Assembly (NCBI GenBank): GCA_037447655.1
Contig: JBBHKE010001515.1
Span: 64,001-79,769, forward strand
Source of the DNA: Zygnema cylindricum
Lineage: Eukaryota > Streptophyta > Zygnematophyceae > Zygnematales > Zygnemataceae
Reading direction: 5' to 3'
Length of the DNA stretch: 15,769 nt
Numbering within the stretch: position 1 is the stretch's first letter; every line of letters starts with the position of its first letter. The translations under genes and the position numbers were made by a program. Shown in pieces: positions 1-8,805 of this stretch. Below the pieces are notes generated by a model. It was not told the DNA's origin. It ran no database searches and saw nothing but the letters and a program-made list of their open reading frames with translations.

Positions 1-93
1 TTTGGACCAATTAGTCTTCGACAAATAGGAGAGATTTCCCGGCTTGTAGCCGCTGTATAAAAAGTTAAAAACTACAGCGCGAATCGTAATTAG
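1..93. other. left flank, no gene seen
   Basis: Short stretch before the first repeat element. I see no coding signal. Its last four bases (TTAG, 90-93) are one copy of the putative target duplication of the adjacent element. Confidence 0.4.
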
Positions 94-559
94 TAGTGTT
101 GTGTATCGGTAAGGATTTGCCGATAACCGATATGGGCCTTTTTTCGGGGAACCGATAATCAATATATTGGTACGATATATAGCTATCGGTAGTGTTGGGT
201 ATCGAAGACCCATTGCCGATATTCGATATATATCGAATTTCATGTACCCGATATTCGATATATCGCTTCGATATATCGAATTTCAAATTATCGCGATATA
301 TCGTCGATATATCGCCGATATATCGTATCGACGATATATGGGGGGGCATAAAATCCGTACGATTTTTCGTACGATTCTCCGTACGCTTTTTCGTACGGTT
401 TTCCGTACTCTGCCTGTACGGACACGAAATTTTTGCGATATATATCGCGATAATTTATGTTGGTCTCGGTACGATATATCGAGGATCCTCCTCGATCGAT
501 ATTCGATATATCGAATATCGAGATTATCGCGATATGAATCTACCCGATACCCAACACTA
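94..559. mobile_element. MITE / foldback-type element with terminal inverted repeats
   Basis: The left end (94-108, TAGTGTTGTGTATCG) is the reverse complement of the right end (545-559, CGATACCCAACACTA) with one mismatch in 15. The flanks carry a matching 4-bp TTAG (90-93 and 560-563), consistent with a target-site duplication. A second copy of the left terminus at 190-204 matches the right end 15 of 15, so the left terminus is duplicated. The interior is almost entirely palindromic DNA: CGATATATCG occurs exactly seven times, at 256, 269, 294, 305, 316, 472 and 504. There is no transposase; open frames here are translations of the repeats. A non-autonomous DNA transposon is the simplest reading. 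The superfamily is uncertain: a TTA target would suggest PIF/Harbinger, but TTAG fits the symmetry of the ends better. Confidence 0.65.
355..421. repeat. CGTACG tandem repeat, ~14-bp period
   Basis: Inside the element, a unit resembling CGTACGATTTTTC is repeated about five times with a period near 14 bp, each copy centred on the palindrome CGTACG or a close variant. It forms the centre between the two CGATATATCG-rich arms. Translation gives a monotonous RFFVRFS-like repeat, which argues against coding. Confidence 0.6.
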
Positions 560-621
560 TTAGTACCATTCGACAGAAATAGCACGGCGCTCTTCCGTTT
601 TGGTAGCATGAAATAATTGGG

Positions 622-832
622 AAAATAAGTTAAAGTTTCATTTACATAATCCGCCACGTGGCTGCTAAGCATAGCTTTGGCGACCTTGGCACAACTTTTG
701 TGACGCTTTACGCACACGTGGCACTACCATACATTTTTGCTTCACTTGTACTTATTTCCGGGCATGTGCGATGGCCGTCTCCGACACTGAATAGTGTGTA
801 CTTTCCGTCCTTACTAGCCGCCACCGACATAA
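622..832. repeat. diverged direct repeat, copy 1
   Basis: This ~211-bp segment aligns in order with 1077-1272. Shared landmarks are TTTCA.TTACA followed by CCACGTGG, GGCA.AACTTT, a GTGGCA block, CTTCACT.GT, GTGCGATGG, and finally GCCACCGACATAA, which is 13 of 13 identical (820-832 and 1260-1272). Copy 1 carries CACGTG (G-box core) at 655-660 and 715-720. It could be an old tandem duplication of an upstream regulatory region, or the terminal repeat of a short non-autonomous element such as a TRIM. I see no primer site or polypurine tract to prove the latter. Confidence 0.5.
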
Positions 833-1076
833 CATGCGGCGCGCTCGATCCAACCCCCTAATTAGGGTAGATGCCCGAGGGAATGGCGATACCATCCAGA
901 TGAGTTCGCCGCCACGCTGGAAAGTAAAGTCGGTGGGGACGAGACCACTTTGGCCGCTTTATCGCAAAGGCAAAAGCCAAAGGGTAAAAGTTGAAACGCC
1001 GAAATCGAACGGCGGCGGTGCCATCGTACAAAAATAGCATGGTGGTGTCCCGTTTCGGGACCGAGCAACAACCTTC
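833..1076. other. spacer between the direct repeats, no supported gene
   Basis: About 240 bp of moderately GC-rich sequence separating the two repeat copies. Open frames of 60-70 codons exist on both strands, but they have no recognisable family, splice context or composition bias and are not called. Confidence 0.4.
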
Positions 1077-1272
1077 AAAATTAATGTACGGTTTCAGTTA
1101 CACGATATTCCACGTGGATCCAAAGCCAGGCTTACGCCACCGTGGCATAACTTTCACGCGAGATCGTGCGCCGCCGTGGCATTGGCGCTTCACTCGTCGG
1201 ATCTAAGGCCGTGTGCGATGGTCTTTTTCAACGCTATATACTGTTTCTGGTTAACTAGGGCCACCGACATAA
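1077..1272. repeat. diverged direct repeat, copy 2
   Basis: This is the partner of 622-832, ~196 bp. It retains CACGTG at 1111-1116, but the second CACGTG of copy 1 corresponds to a degenerate GCCGTGG here. It ends with the same 13-bp GCCACCGACATAA at 1260-1272, only ~135 bp before the ATG of the next gene, so it lies where a promoter would be expected. Confidence 0.5.
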
Positions 1273-1279
1273 TTTTCAC

Positions 1280-1402
1280 TTCTCCCTCCCTCCATCCCTC
1301 TCTCCATCCCTCTCTACCTCCCTTTTTTCCTTCCCTTCCTCCCATCCTTCCTCATTTCTTTCCCTCCCTCCTTCCCTCCTTCCCTCTCTCCCTCCCCTCC
1401 AG
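1280..1402 (+). promoter_or_regulatory. pyrimidine-rich leader / polypyrimidine tract
   Basis: About 120 bp of nearly pure C/T (CCCTCC-, TTCCCTCC-type units) ends in CCTCCAG immediately before CAGCATGG. It may be a pyrimidine-rich 5' UTR, or a 3' splice site with an extended polypyrimidine tract if a further upstream exon exists. The USP gene at the other end of the window has a similar C/T-rich stretch before its start codon on its own coding strand. Confidence 0.4.
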
Positions 1403-1406
1403 CAGC

Positions 1407-2664
1407 ATGGCTCTCCCCTTGCCCACGGCTCACACGTGCGGCAGCATGAGTGCGGCCTGCATGGCGACAAAAGTGGAGCTTCGCCAGACGGCCTGGGAAC
1501 TCGCCAAAGCGGTCAGGAAATCTTGACTTTTGTCTTATTCGCGTTTCACCTTTTAGATTCTATTTTTTTTTCGTTTCTCTTTTTGTTCGTAAGTTTCGCA
1601 TTCTCGCGGTGGAATCGACGTATTTTATTTTACAAAACTGACCGATTCGATTCGATTCGATTTCATTTGAAAATAGATAAAGCTGTCCGTTTTGTTGTCT
1701 GTCACTGTCACGCCTTCCTTTCTATTTTAACGCTTGCGGATTTCTTTTTCTGTCTTCCTTTCCAGTTTTCTCTCCACTTCTCAAAACTCCCGCCGGAACG
1801 CTTCCCTCCACCCCGCTAGTCTCCTCTCCCTCCGCCTCCCTCCCCACACTATTTCACAACTCTCTGCCACCAATTTCCCGCCGGCTCACTTCGAATCACT
1901 CCTCCTCCGTTCTCTCCTTCGAGCCGACCAGATTCTCCTTCCTCGTCTCTTCCCTCCACTACAAGCCAAACTACTACTTTGTCTCTTCCTCCAGCCTTTT
2001 TGTCCTTCTATGGGCAGCCTTCGTACGGCAGGTTTGGGTAAAACCTAAAAAAGAAAATGGAATGTTAAGAAGTTTAGTTCGAATAGAAGTGAAAACAGAA
2101 TGTTAGAAAGAAGATTAAAACAAAACTGAAGCAGAAAAGGACAACTTTTGTGGTCTTTTGCTCTTTCTATTTTTTTCCCTTTTGAAAATCCTAACATTTG
2201 TCCTTTTTGTTTTTTTTTTTTTTTTTTTTTTCCAGCGTTCTCAATTGCGATGGGAGGAAGTGGTTTGGAGAATGGAGGAAGAGGAGCTCCCGGCGCTTGC
2301 GGCAAAAGTGGAGGAGCTGACGCAGCAATGCGCCAATGGAGAGTCGCGACTCAAATCGCTTTCTACGGAACACGTGTCCGTGAAGGAGAGAGTGAGAGAG
2401 TTAGAAAAACAGCGAGAGGCTGAGATGGAAAGTTTTCGGAAGAATTTGGATATCCAGAAGAAAGAGAACGAAGAAGCGAAAGGGAAGCTGGAAAATGATG
2501 AAAAGAAATTTGAGGTGGATTGTCGTGTTTTTTCGGGTGAGAAAATAAGACTTGAAGAGTGTAAGGATCAGCTTGCAAAGGAGAGGATGGAGTATGAGAA
2601 GAAAAGGGAAGAGAGGGAGGAGGGAAGTGTAGGGAGAGATAGGAAGAAGTCGAGAAAGCAGTGA
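1407..2664 (+). CDS. small coiled-coil protein, two exons (tentative)
   Basis: I do not recognise the family. Exon 2 (2236-2664) is well supported. It follows a long T tract ending TTTTTCCAG, stays open to a TGA at 2662-2664, and encodes ~142 residues dominated by E, K and R with heptad-like spacing from about residue 50, typical of a coiled coil ending in a basic tail. Exon 1 (1407-1511, 35 codons) starts at an ATG just after the C/T-rich tract, is clearly more GC-rich than its surroundings, and joins exon 2 in phase zero for a 177-residue product. The weak point is the donor, GCG followed by GTCAGG, which departs from GTRAGT. If exon 1 is wrong, translation could begin at the in-frame ATG at 2272 (130 residues). 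A scaffold or structural role is plausible from the coiled coil, but no specific function can be assigned. Confidence 0.45.
1512..2235 (+). other. putative intron of the coiled-coil gene
   Basis: The sequence is pyrimidine-rich, with tracts of CTCCCTCC and TTTCC type and a short GATTC tandem (about 1645-1663). It ends in an uninterrupted T run and CCAG at 2235, a strong acceptor. A better donor-like GTAAGT occurs at ~1588, but the frame from 1407 closes at a TGA at 1524-1526 before reaching it. Confidence 0.4.
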
Positions 2665-2716
2665 AAGCGGTAGTGATATTTGATCTTGCTTTTTTCTGTG
2701 TGTTTCTGTATATTTT

Positions 2717-2721
2717 TGTAA
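2717..2721 (+). terminator. possible TGTAA poly(A) signal
   Basis: TGTAA lies 53 nt after the stop codon of the coiled-coil gene, in a T-rich context. TGTAA is the usual polyadenylation signal of green algae. A 5-mer match in AT-rich sequence is weak evidence alone. Confidence 0.25.
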
Positions 2722-3316
2722 ATTTATCGCAGGTTCAACAAAACGGTTCTCTTGTTTATTGACCGATAAATAGAGAATAACCGCTATTTCTTGCTTGGAT
2801 TTTCTCTTTTTTTTGTGCGTTGAAAAGAAAAGTTGAATGGAATTTCCTTCACAAAGGGAAAAGACATTAGGGTTTGCGAATCATCAATGTTCATACTTGA
2901 TTCGAATTAATTACACTAAGATATGTTTTTAGCAATGCGACCTTATTTTGAGCCCACCCAAATAGCGTTATTAAAACTAATTAATAGTTTCAGGACACTT
3001 GGAAATAGAGTGATTAAGATGGCAGGGCAATCCAGTGTTTTCTTCTTTGGTGCAGTGCTTCTTATTTATTAGCACTTTTATTTGTTTCGCTACTGAAATC
3101 AACTTTTTCCCGTGCTTATTTATATCCAGCGGTTGCTGCTATAAGGTAAAAGGTTTACCTTCTAATCTGCGGTCTCCAAACGGAAATAAGAGGAGTGTAC
3201 AGAAAAACTAATCGATATGGCAAAAAAAAACATAACGGTACTGACAATTCTAATGTAGTATCCTTGTTCTACGTCTTTTTAAATCATATTCACTTGCACT
3301 GCTCATTGCAACTAGT

Positions 3317-3390
3317 TGCATGGCTTGACAGTACGATAACCACATGTTAATCCGTTCAACAACATCATGTACGGTTTAAGAAGCCATGCA
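3317..3390. repeat. 10-bp inverted repeat, possible long-loop hairpin
   Basis: TGCATGGCTT (3317-3326) and AAGCCATGCA (3381-3390) are perfect reverse complements separated by 54 nt. A GTAC on each side (3331-3334 and 3369-3372) could extend the stem past an asymmetric internal loop of 4 versus 8 nt. The pairing is too imperfect for me to call a microRNA precursor. Confidence 0.3.
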
Positions 3391-4077
3391 GATATATGTG
3401 CAACGTTCACTTTAGTTCCACCCTAATTCCATTTGGCCGCCTTCAGCTGTGAAACCCTAGAAAGATTGTTCGACCATATTTACAGTGACTAACTTCAAAA
3501 AACAACATCTAAAACATGGTTTTGGTAGTTTCTTTCGGGAACAGATGCAATAAAGAACTCGACCAATAGTAATTTCTACATCTCTTAGGCTCAGTATTAT
3601 TCCACACAAGCTAATGCTTAAAAGTGATGTCAAAAAATTTCTTTCGTCAGTTTCTCTTCATCAAACAAGTCAACAATTCATGATTAACAGATTCCCGAAG
3701 GAAGAATAATACCCATGGAGAGCATAACCATACTCTAGAGAAATTCAATTTCTCCCAAAAGGCACCTCGGAAACACTATTTAAAAGAAAATTCTTATTAG
3801 CACCGATGCAAAAACATCAGGACAAAGAATCTAAAACAAAGCAAAAGATGGTTTCAGAGAAAGTAATTCTTCTATATGCCGGAAACAAAACTGGCGTTGT
3901 GTATATGGAATCTCCTATATTTCTAACCAAAATCATCAATCGTCTATACTGTTTCACTACGCTGTCAATTATCGGAAAACGACTCGCCAAACCCATTCTC
4001 TAAAAAAAACTTCTCTAATTTGTACCACCGACCTCTCCTCTCTCTACATTGTCAAATGGAAAACACCAAACTCAAAC

Positions 4078-4097
4078 TTGTGAGTTCAAACTCACAA
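4078..4097. repeat. hairpin downstream of the methyltransferase gene
   Basis: Eight-base arms TTGTGAGT and ACTCACAA flank a 4-nt TCAA loop. It lies ~190-210 nt past the methyltransferase stop codon in transcription order, so it may be in that mRNA's 3' UTR. Function unknown. Confidence 0.35.
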
Positions 4098-4288
4098 ATT
4101 TCGAAGAACACACAAACCCTCAACCGGTATTTCCAACATTTCACAAACCTTTTCTCTCTTTTTTTTGCACTTCAAACATGTTTTCTCCCTTAAAACTTGA
4201 TGTCTCGCACTTTCTCTCGCTCACAACTTTTTTCCTCGCTCAACATTTTCTTCTCCTTGACAATTTTTTTCTCCTCTCGAAAAAAAAC

Positions 4289-7200
4289 TTAACAGCATGC
4301 CATCGGCTCACCCTCAGCCTCATCAGCAAACTTATCCACAGTATTAAGACTTGTTGTTAAATTCGAATTTTCCGAATCACCCCATAGAGTGAAAGGTCCT
4401 TTATGAGTTTTCTTCTCCGAAACTTCGAAAGCCGATTGGTATCGAGAAGAAGTCAGCATTGCGGCTGTCGTGCTGTCCACACGAATCGAAACATTTTTCG
4501 GAAATTTTCGAACCAAATCCAAAGTAAACGTTTCCGGATACCCAGGAATTGTACCGTTGTATGTGGCAACCTGCCAGGAGGGGGAAAGGAGGGAGGGAAA
4601 CAAATGCAGAAGAGGAAAGGAAAAAGTGAAGGGAAGAAACATGAAGACAGGGAGAATAGTCAGGGAGAAGAAAAGCAAAAAAGAGAGAGAGATGGTAAAA
4701 TGACTAGCATGTTTTTTCTCAAAGAATCGTCCGTACATTTACAACTTACGAAAAACATGAAAAGGTCCCTCTCTCCCCCTCCCTCCTTTCCTTCCCAAAA
4801 AAAAAAAACTACAAATCCCAAGATACCTGTCCATAATCCTCCGGAGAATCCTCGGCGTCCTCCATGGGCACCTTTATGGCCCTCACAGTCATACTGTAGA
4901 ACTGTATCTCTCCCACCTTCCTCTCTATCTCCTTGTTGTGAATCAACATTTTTCGGACTGTAGTGGGTCCCCAGGCCGACAGTCCTACCTTCGCCATAAG
5001 ACGCCGAAAATCTTCAACATAGAGAGCTCCTCCAAGACACTCTCCGAACAATATCTGTACCAAAAATTATCGGATGAAAAAGTATCGAGTTAAAAAAGAA
5101 TCAAACGAAAAAGTATTGAATGAAAAAGTGTGGAATGAAAAAATGTCGATTGAAAAAGTGTCGAATAAAAAAGAGTAACGAACGAAAGAGCAGTATCGAA
5201 CAACAAGGTATCGAATGAAAAAGTATCAAATGAAAAAATATTGAATTGTTGAATGAAACCAGTATTGAATTATCGAATGAAAAATGAATGAACTGTGGAA
5301 ATCGAATGAAGAGGACACCAAATTACTGGAATGAAAAACTATCGAATGATTGAATGACGAAAATTAAAACTAATGCATGAATTCAGAACAGTTAATAACC
5401 ACTGAACCTAACTTAGTTATTATAGTTATCAATCATTGAATGAATTGTATGAATCATCGGAAGGTGCGATAAGGAAAAATGTGAAACTAAGACAATTCAA
5501 GAGGAGAATCATGATATAGTTGATTTAATAATCATATACATATATAAATATATGATACACACGCTTCGTTTAAACAAAAAAAAGGTCTAATTGACTACCA
5601 GTTGACGCAATGAATTCTAGAACTAATGTTCACATAAGAGCCATTAGTAAGCCATTCTTCCCCCTTTCCCCCCACTCCTCTCCCCACTCCCTCCCTCCCT
5701 CCCCCACGACTCTATAACCCTCCCTCCTCCCTCCCACCTTGTCTTTCTGCAGATGCTCCGGAATCCTCCTGTCCGCATAAACGTCCGAAAAGTACAACTC
5801 TCCGCCCGGCTTCAGTACTCTCCAGATTTCACGGAGCACTGGTTCTTTGCTCGGCGCCAGATTAATCACACAGTTTGACATTACTACGTCCACAGATCTG
5901 TGAAAGAAAAATGGGCGATAGAACGTTTTTTCCAATAGTTTAGGCGGTTTTGTAGAGGGTTTAAACACATGGCTTTCAACAAGATAGATTAGGGTAAAAC
6001 TAGGTTTGTTTAAGTTTGACCAGGGTTTAAACGAGGGAAATCTGAGGATATGAGGCGCCATTACAATAGCCGCAGGTTTGCAGAGAGGTTGGAGGTACAA
6101 ACGCTTTTTAAAAATTTTTTAGACGCCTGGTAGGAAGCCGTGGCTACTGTGTGTTTAACAGGGGTTTGAACATAGTTTGACAGGGTTTAAACAAGACATT
6201 CCCACAGGATTGCAAAAAGGACGAAGGTTTTAAACGCTTTTAAAAATCGCTGAAACGGATGGTTCGAATGAGTGGTTGAAGCGAGTTAAACCAGAATTTG
6301 AACATAATTTGACAATAGTTTATACAAGGCAAATCTGGGGGGATGGATAGGGTTTACAAGCTATGGATTATTTGCAGAGTACTGGTTCTTCAAAAGAAGT
6401 TAAATTGATCACACAATTGAACGATACTTGAAATTAATCCTACACTTCCCAGGCTGATAAGGTATTATACTATCGATAACCCTTGTTTTGACGATAAATT
6501 CTATAATTCATACAAATTATCAGGTAAATTAGCTTCGGTACTCTATGATAGGATAATTACATTGAAGAAATTTTGCCCTGATGTTGAGGGTAAAATCGTA
6601 CAGTTTTGGGCTAAACCGTACATGAAATCACCCAAAATTTCATGCAAATTGCACAATGTATCCTAAAAAAAAAGGGTAAAAACATCATACTGATTTATCC
6701 TATGAGAGTATCTGTACCTTTCGGTCTGTCGAGTACACGGTAACCAAAAAACTGCACCCTCAGTGAACTTACTTGACTTACGACTCTAAACTTACTCTAC
6801 CAAGAGAGAGAGAGAGAGAAAGAGGGACAAAGAGAGAGAGAAAGAAAGTGAGAGAGCGGGAGAGAGAGAGAGAGAGAGAGAATAATGTTTATAACTTTTT
6901 GTCAGGTTCGTCTTTAGTATGTCTACAAGTTTCTTGGTTTAAAAAAAAAACAAATGCACTAATGTACTTAAAAACTTTCAAAGCACGAGGGAATACAACT
7001 ATTGACCAATTAGGATTTTTTCCCTTTCCTCTTTTCTTGATTGGACAAAATTTAAAAAACCATTCGAAAACTCGACAAACTAATTTGTAGAGAGGACGAG
7101 AAACCATTAAAATCATTGGAAAAAAAAACATACCATTTTCGTACTACCGCTCAAAAACAATATTTTATTTTTATGAATACCAGTTTGTCACATTATTTAC

Positions 7201-7720
7201 ATAAGGAATCTCGTTTTCAGCTTTTACGGATAATAATTGACAGGGAATCACTCAGGGTTTCCAAGGGGTTCCAGAAACTGTAGTTTAAATATGCACTAAT
7301 GAGCGTATTTAAATTGAATCTTGCACGTTACTTAACTTTTTAGTATATTTTAATATTACAACTTATAATTGTTCTCCTTCACTAGTACTAATAAACAAAA
7401 TTTCGAAAGGTCCAGTAACAACGTCTATTGATCGGAGGAAAAGGATGGAGGTTTAAACAGGGTTTGAAACGGGGTTAAATCACGATATCACAAGGGCAGA
7501 TGATCCAAAAAGGGTTTAAACAGAATTAAAACGGGATTAAACCAGGTTCTTAAAAGGGCCAATGTCGTGCATAGTGTCTTAAAGGGAACTCACTCTTCTT
7601 CAATTCCCACGGACGTCAAATCTTCGATATATCCTTTTCGAAAATCAAAATTTTTCTTTCCAAGACCAAATTTTTCCTGATGCCAATCTTCATGTTTTCG
7701 GGCAACTGAAAGTTGTCCAT
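4289..7720 (-). CDS. arsM: arsenite methyltransferase (ArsM/AS3MT), 5'-incomplete, four exons
   Basis: Arsenite methyltransferases transfer methyl groups from S-adenosylmethionine to As(III), a detoxification route. Four minus-strand exons join with exact phase: 7594-7720, 5738-5897, 4827-5054 and 4289-4570. Together they give 264 residues ending ...MACC and TAA. Exon one (frame [13 protein letters not shown]...FRKGYIEDL) matches the family segment after SAM motif I. Exon two holds SNCVINL and [17 protein letters not shown]. Exon three holds [16 protein letters not shown] and ends EDYGQ. The last begins [13 protein letters not shown] and ends in the family's C-terminal Cys pair. The arsenic-binding cysteines of SNCV and GECL (equivalent to the third and fourth conserved Cys of AS3MT) are present. 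Missing are about 110-120 N-terminal residues, including the DLGCGxG SAM motif and the first two conserved cysteines. Donors are GTGAGT, GTGGGA and GTATCT; all acceptors are CAG. Confidence 0.88.
4571..4826 (-). other. methyltransferase intron (last)
   Basis: This 256-nt GT-AG intron (donor GTATCT, acceptor TGGCAG on the minus strand) is strongly pyrimidine-rich on the coding strand. No internal coding signal. Confidence 0.75.
5055..5737 (-). other. methyltransferase intron with minisatellite
   Basis: This 683-nt intron runs from donor GTGGGA to acceptor GTACAG. It contains a degenerate 15-bp minisatellite near its 3' end in transcription order, one GTTTAAAC at 5568-5575, and a pyrimidine-rich stretch directly after the donor on the coding strand (about 5655-5737). 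Confidence 0.7.
5068..5345. repeat. degenerate 15-bp minisatellite (ATCGAATGAAAAAGT-like)
   Basis: Roughly 280 bp of imperfect tandem copies of a unit close to ATCGAATGAAAAAGT, for example at 5070, 5115, 5145, 5205 and 5222, with variants such as GTGTGGAATGAAAAA and decaying spacing towards 5345. It lies wholly within the methyltransferase intron. On the transcribed strand it reads as a T-rich repeat near the acceptor. Confidence 0.6.
5995..6360. repeat. diverged tandem repeat, ~130-160-bp unit
   Basis: Three successive blocks start with related sequence: a TTTGAACATAGTTTGAC-like motif, then GGGTTTAAAC.A, then a short gap and AAAT/ATT. They begin near 6005, 6161 and 6292. The first two also share a downstream (G)GAGGT/GAAGGTTTTAAACGCTTTTAAAAA-type block (about 6089-6118 and 6222-6246). 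The unit is old and diverged; a detached relative seems to lie at 7450-7560. Confidence 0.45.
6803..6881. repeat. GA-rich microsatellite
   Basis: An interrupted (GA)n/(AGAA)n tract of ~80 bp inside the large methyltransferase intron. Open frames across it translate to RERE repeats and are artefacts. Confidence 0.8.
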
Positions 7721-8095
7721 CTGCCCAGGGAAAAAAAACATGGAAACAATTATAAAAAAAAACGCATATTTCCTGGGAGAAAACACAATGAAAGGAAGAG
7801 TTAGTCCCTTGGGAGGAGGAAAGTGGAGAAGGGAGGGGCGGGAGAGAGAGACAGAAATAAGCAGTGAAAAGAGTGAAAGAGGTAGAGGTACTGGAAAGAG
7901 GAAAAGGAAAAGAGACAGTTTGAAGAGAATTAGAGAGTTAGGAGAGGCAGAGACATCAAGGAAGAGAGAGAGATGAAGGAAGGGAGAGAGGACAAGGAAG
8001 AGATATAGAGGGAAGAAAGAGGTGGATGGAAGAGAGAGAGGTAGAAGAAAAGACAGAGAGGATCGAGATAAAAAAAGGGATGTAAAAGAGCACAC

Positions 8096-8171
<76 letters not shown>
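7721..8171 (-). other. purine-rich remnant of the methyltransferase upstream intron
   Basis: The minus strand here is a continuous polypyrimidine region leading into the acceptor CTGGGCAG at 7721. It includes a GA-rich block (7830-8080) and a perfect (GA)36 run from 8101. I checked the minus strand for a SAM-binding exon and see none. The sequence continues beyond the retrotransposon at 13598. Confidence 0.6.

Positions 8172-8172
<1 letters not shown>
8101..8172. repeat. perfect (GA)36 microsatellite
   Basis: Thirty-six uninterrupted GA dinucleotides directly abut the retrotransposon's target duplication. Minus-strand open frames across it read as Leu-Ser repeats and are not genes. Confidence 0.95.

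Positions 8173-8176
<4 letters not shown>
8172..8176. repeat. left target-site duplication, AGGAG
   Basis: AGGAG immediately precedes the 5' LTR and is repeated at 13593-13597 after the 3' LTR. Five base pairs is the normal copia duplication length. Because the right flank is a (GGA)n repeat, a chance match is easier than usual. Confidence 0.6.
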
Positions 8177-8805
8177 TATTGAAAAGTAAGCTTTAGTAAG
8201 TCTTAAAAATTTGAGACTAGGACTTAGAATATTTTTGGAATACCAACTGTTCAATATAGACCAAATTTAGTGTGGATTTTTTTGTAGTATCTACATGAAT
8301 AGTTATCTTTAAGTAAATTAGTGTGTAGGGCCGCCAATGAATGTAGACGGGATAAGAGTCACCCAGATTTATAGGGTATAGATATTGTTAGTGGACAATT
8401 CTGGTCAAAACACTTAGATTTTTGTTAGTAGATTGTCTGGTGAACCTAGTACATACGTTTTAGATATTTCGAAGATCTTTAGAGTATTTAATTCAATTAG
8501 GAATGACCAGTTTGATACAAATGTACATTCTACACAAGAGTTTAAGGAAATGAGAGCATTGAGTGCAGTTTAAGGTGTTTTGTGCTCTATTGTCTTTGAT
8601 TTGCTTGTAGTACATGTTTGTATGGTTGAAAGCCCTCTTTCATTTGGAGTTACATATCTTACACTATAGATCTAGTCTACTTGGCATTTCTCTTTGGGTT
8701 TGCTTTTGCTAAGATGTCGGATAATGGCTCTGTTCCCGCTGGTGCAATCGTGACTCCTAGTGGGAGTGGAACAGAGCCAAGTGAGAATGCCCATGACCTT
8801 CAACA
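8177..8805 (+). repeat. 5' LTR
   Basis: This 629-bp direct repeat of 12963-13592 begins TATTGAA and ends TTCAACA. These are imperfect inverted terminal repeats, with the usual TG replaced by TA at the 5' end of both LTRs. The boundary is fixed by three independent signs: loss of LTR-LTR similarity exactly after TTCAACA, the primer site beginning at the next base, and the flanking AGGAG. Its last 92 bp carry an open frame (ATG at 8714) that continues into gag. Confidence 0.88.

Larger units (their letters stand above)
2722..4288. other. AT-rich intergenic region, no supported gene
   Basis: About 1.6 kb with frequent stops in all frames. A 65-codon plus-strand frame at 3806-4003 has no family resemblance or splice context and is not called. 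A 10-bp inverted repeat lies at 3317-3390 and a tight hairpin at 4078-4097. The last ~270 bp (about 4020-4288) is C/T-rich on the plus strand and probably holds the 3' UTR of the minus-strand methyltransferase gene. No AATAAA is seen close to that stop. Confidence 0.45.
5898..7593 (-). other. methyltransferase intron with GTTTAAAC repeats and a GA tract
   Basis: This 1.7-kb GT-AG intron runs from donor GTGAGT (7593-7588) to acceptor TTTCACAG just above 5897. It contains GTTTAAAC at 5959, 6025, 6185, 7451 and 7514, a diverged tandem unit at about 5995-6360, and a GA-rich microsatellite at 6803-6881. No additional exon is visible. Confidence 0.7.

Noticed and set aside
65-717. Overlapping open frames on both strands rich in Arg, Tyr and Ile
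   Set aside because: They are translations of the CGATATATCG and CGTACG repeats; both strands give near-identical monotonous peptides and no family resemblance.
658-1206. Several 60-71-codon frames in the direct-repeat region
   Set aside because: They overlap on opposite strands, do not align with one another as the repeats do at protein level, and have no recognisable domain.
1734-2048. A 104-codon plus-strand frame rich in Leu, Ser and Pro
   Set aside because: It lies in pyrimidine-rich sequence that is better explained as intron of the coiled-coil gene; composition alone accounts for the open frame.
3806-4003. A 65-codon plus-strand frame
   Set aside because: AT-rich spacer composition, no homologous motif, no splice or leader context.
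4403-4963. A 186-codon plus-strand frame opposite the methyltransferase exons
   Set aside because: It is the antisense shadow of two recognised exons plus the C/T-rich intron between them.
7616-8254. A 212-codon minus-strand frame with long Leu-Ser runs
   Set aside because: It reads the (GA)n tract and one wrong frame of the methyltransferase exon; the correct frame of that exon is different and matches the family.
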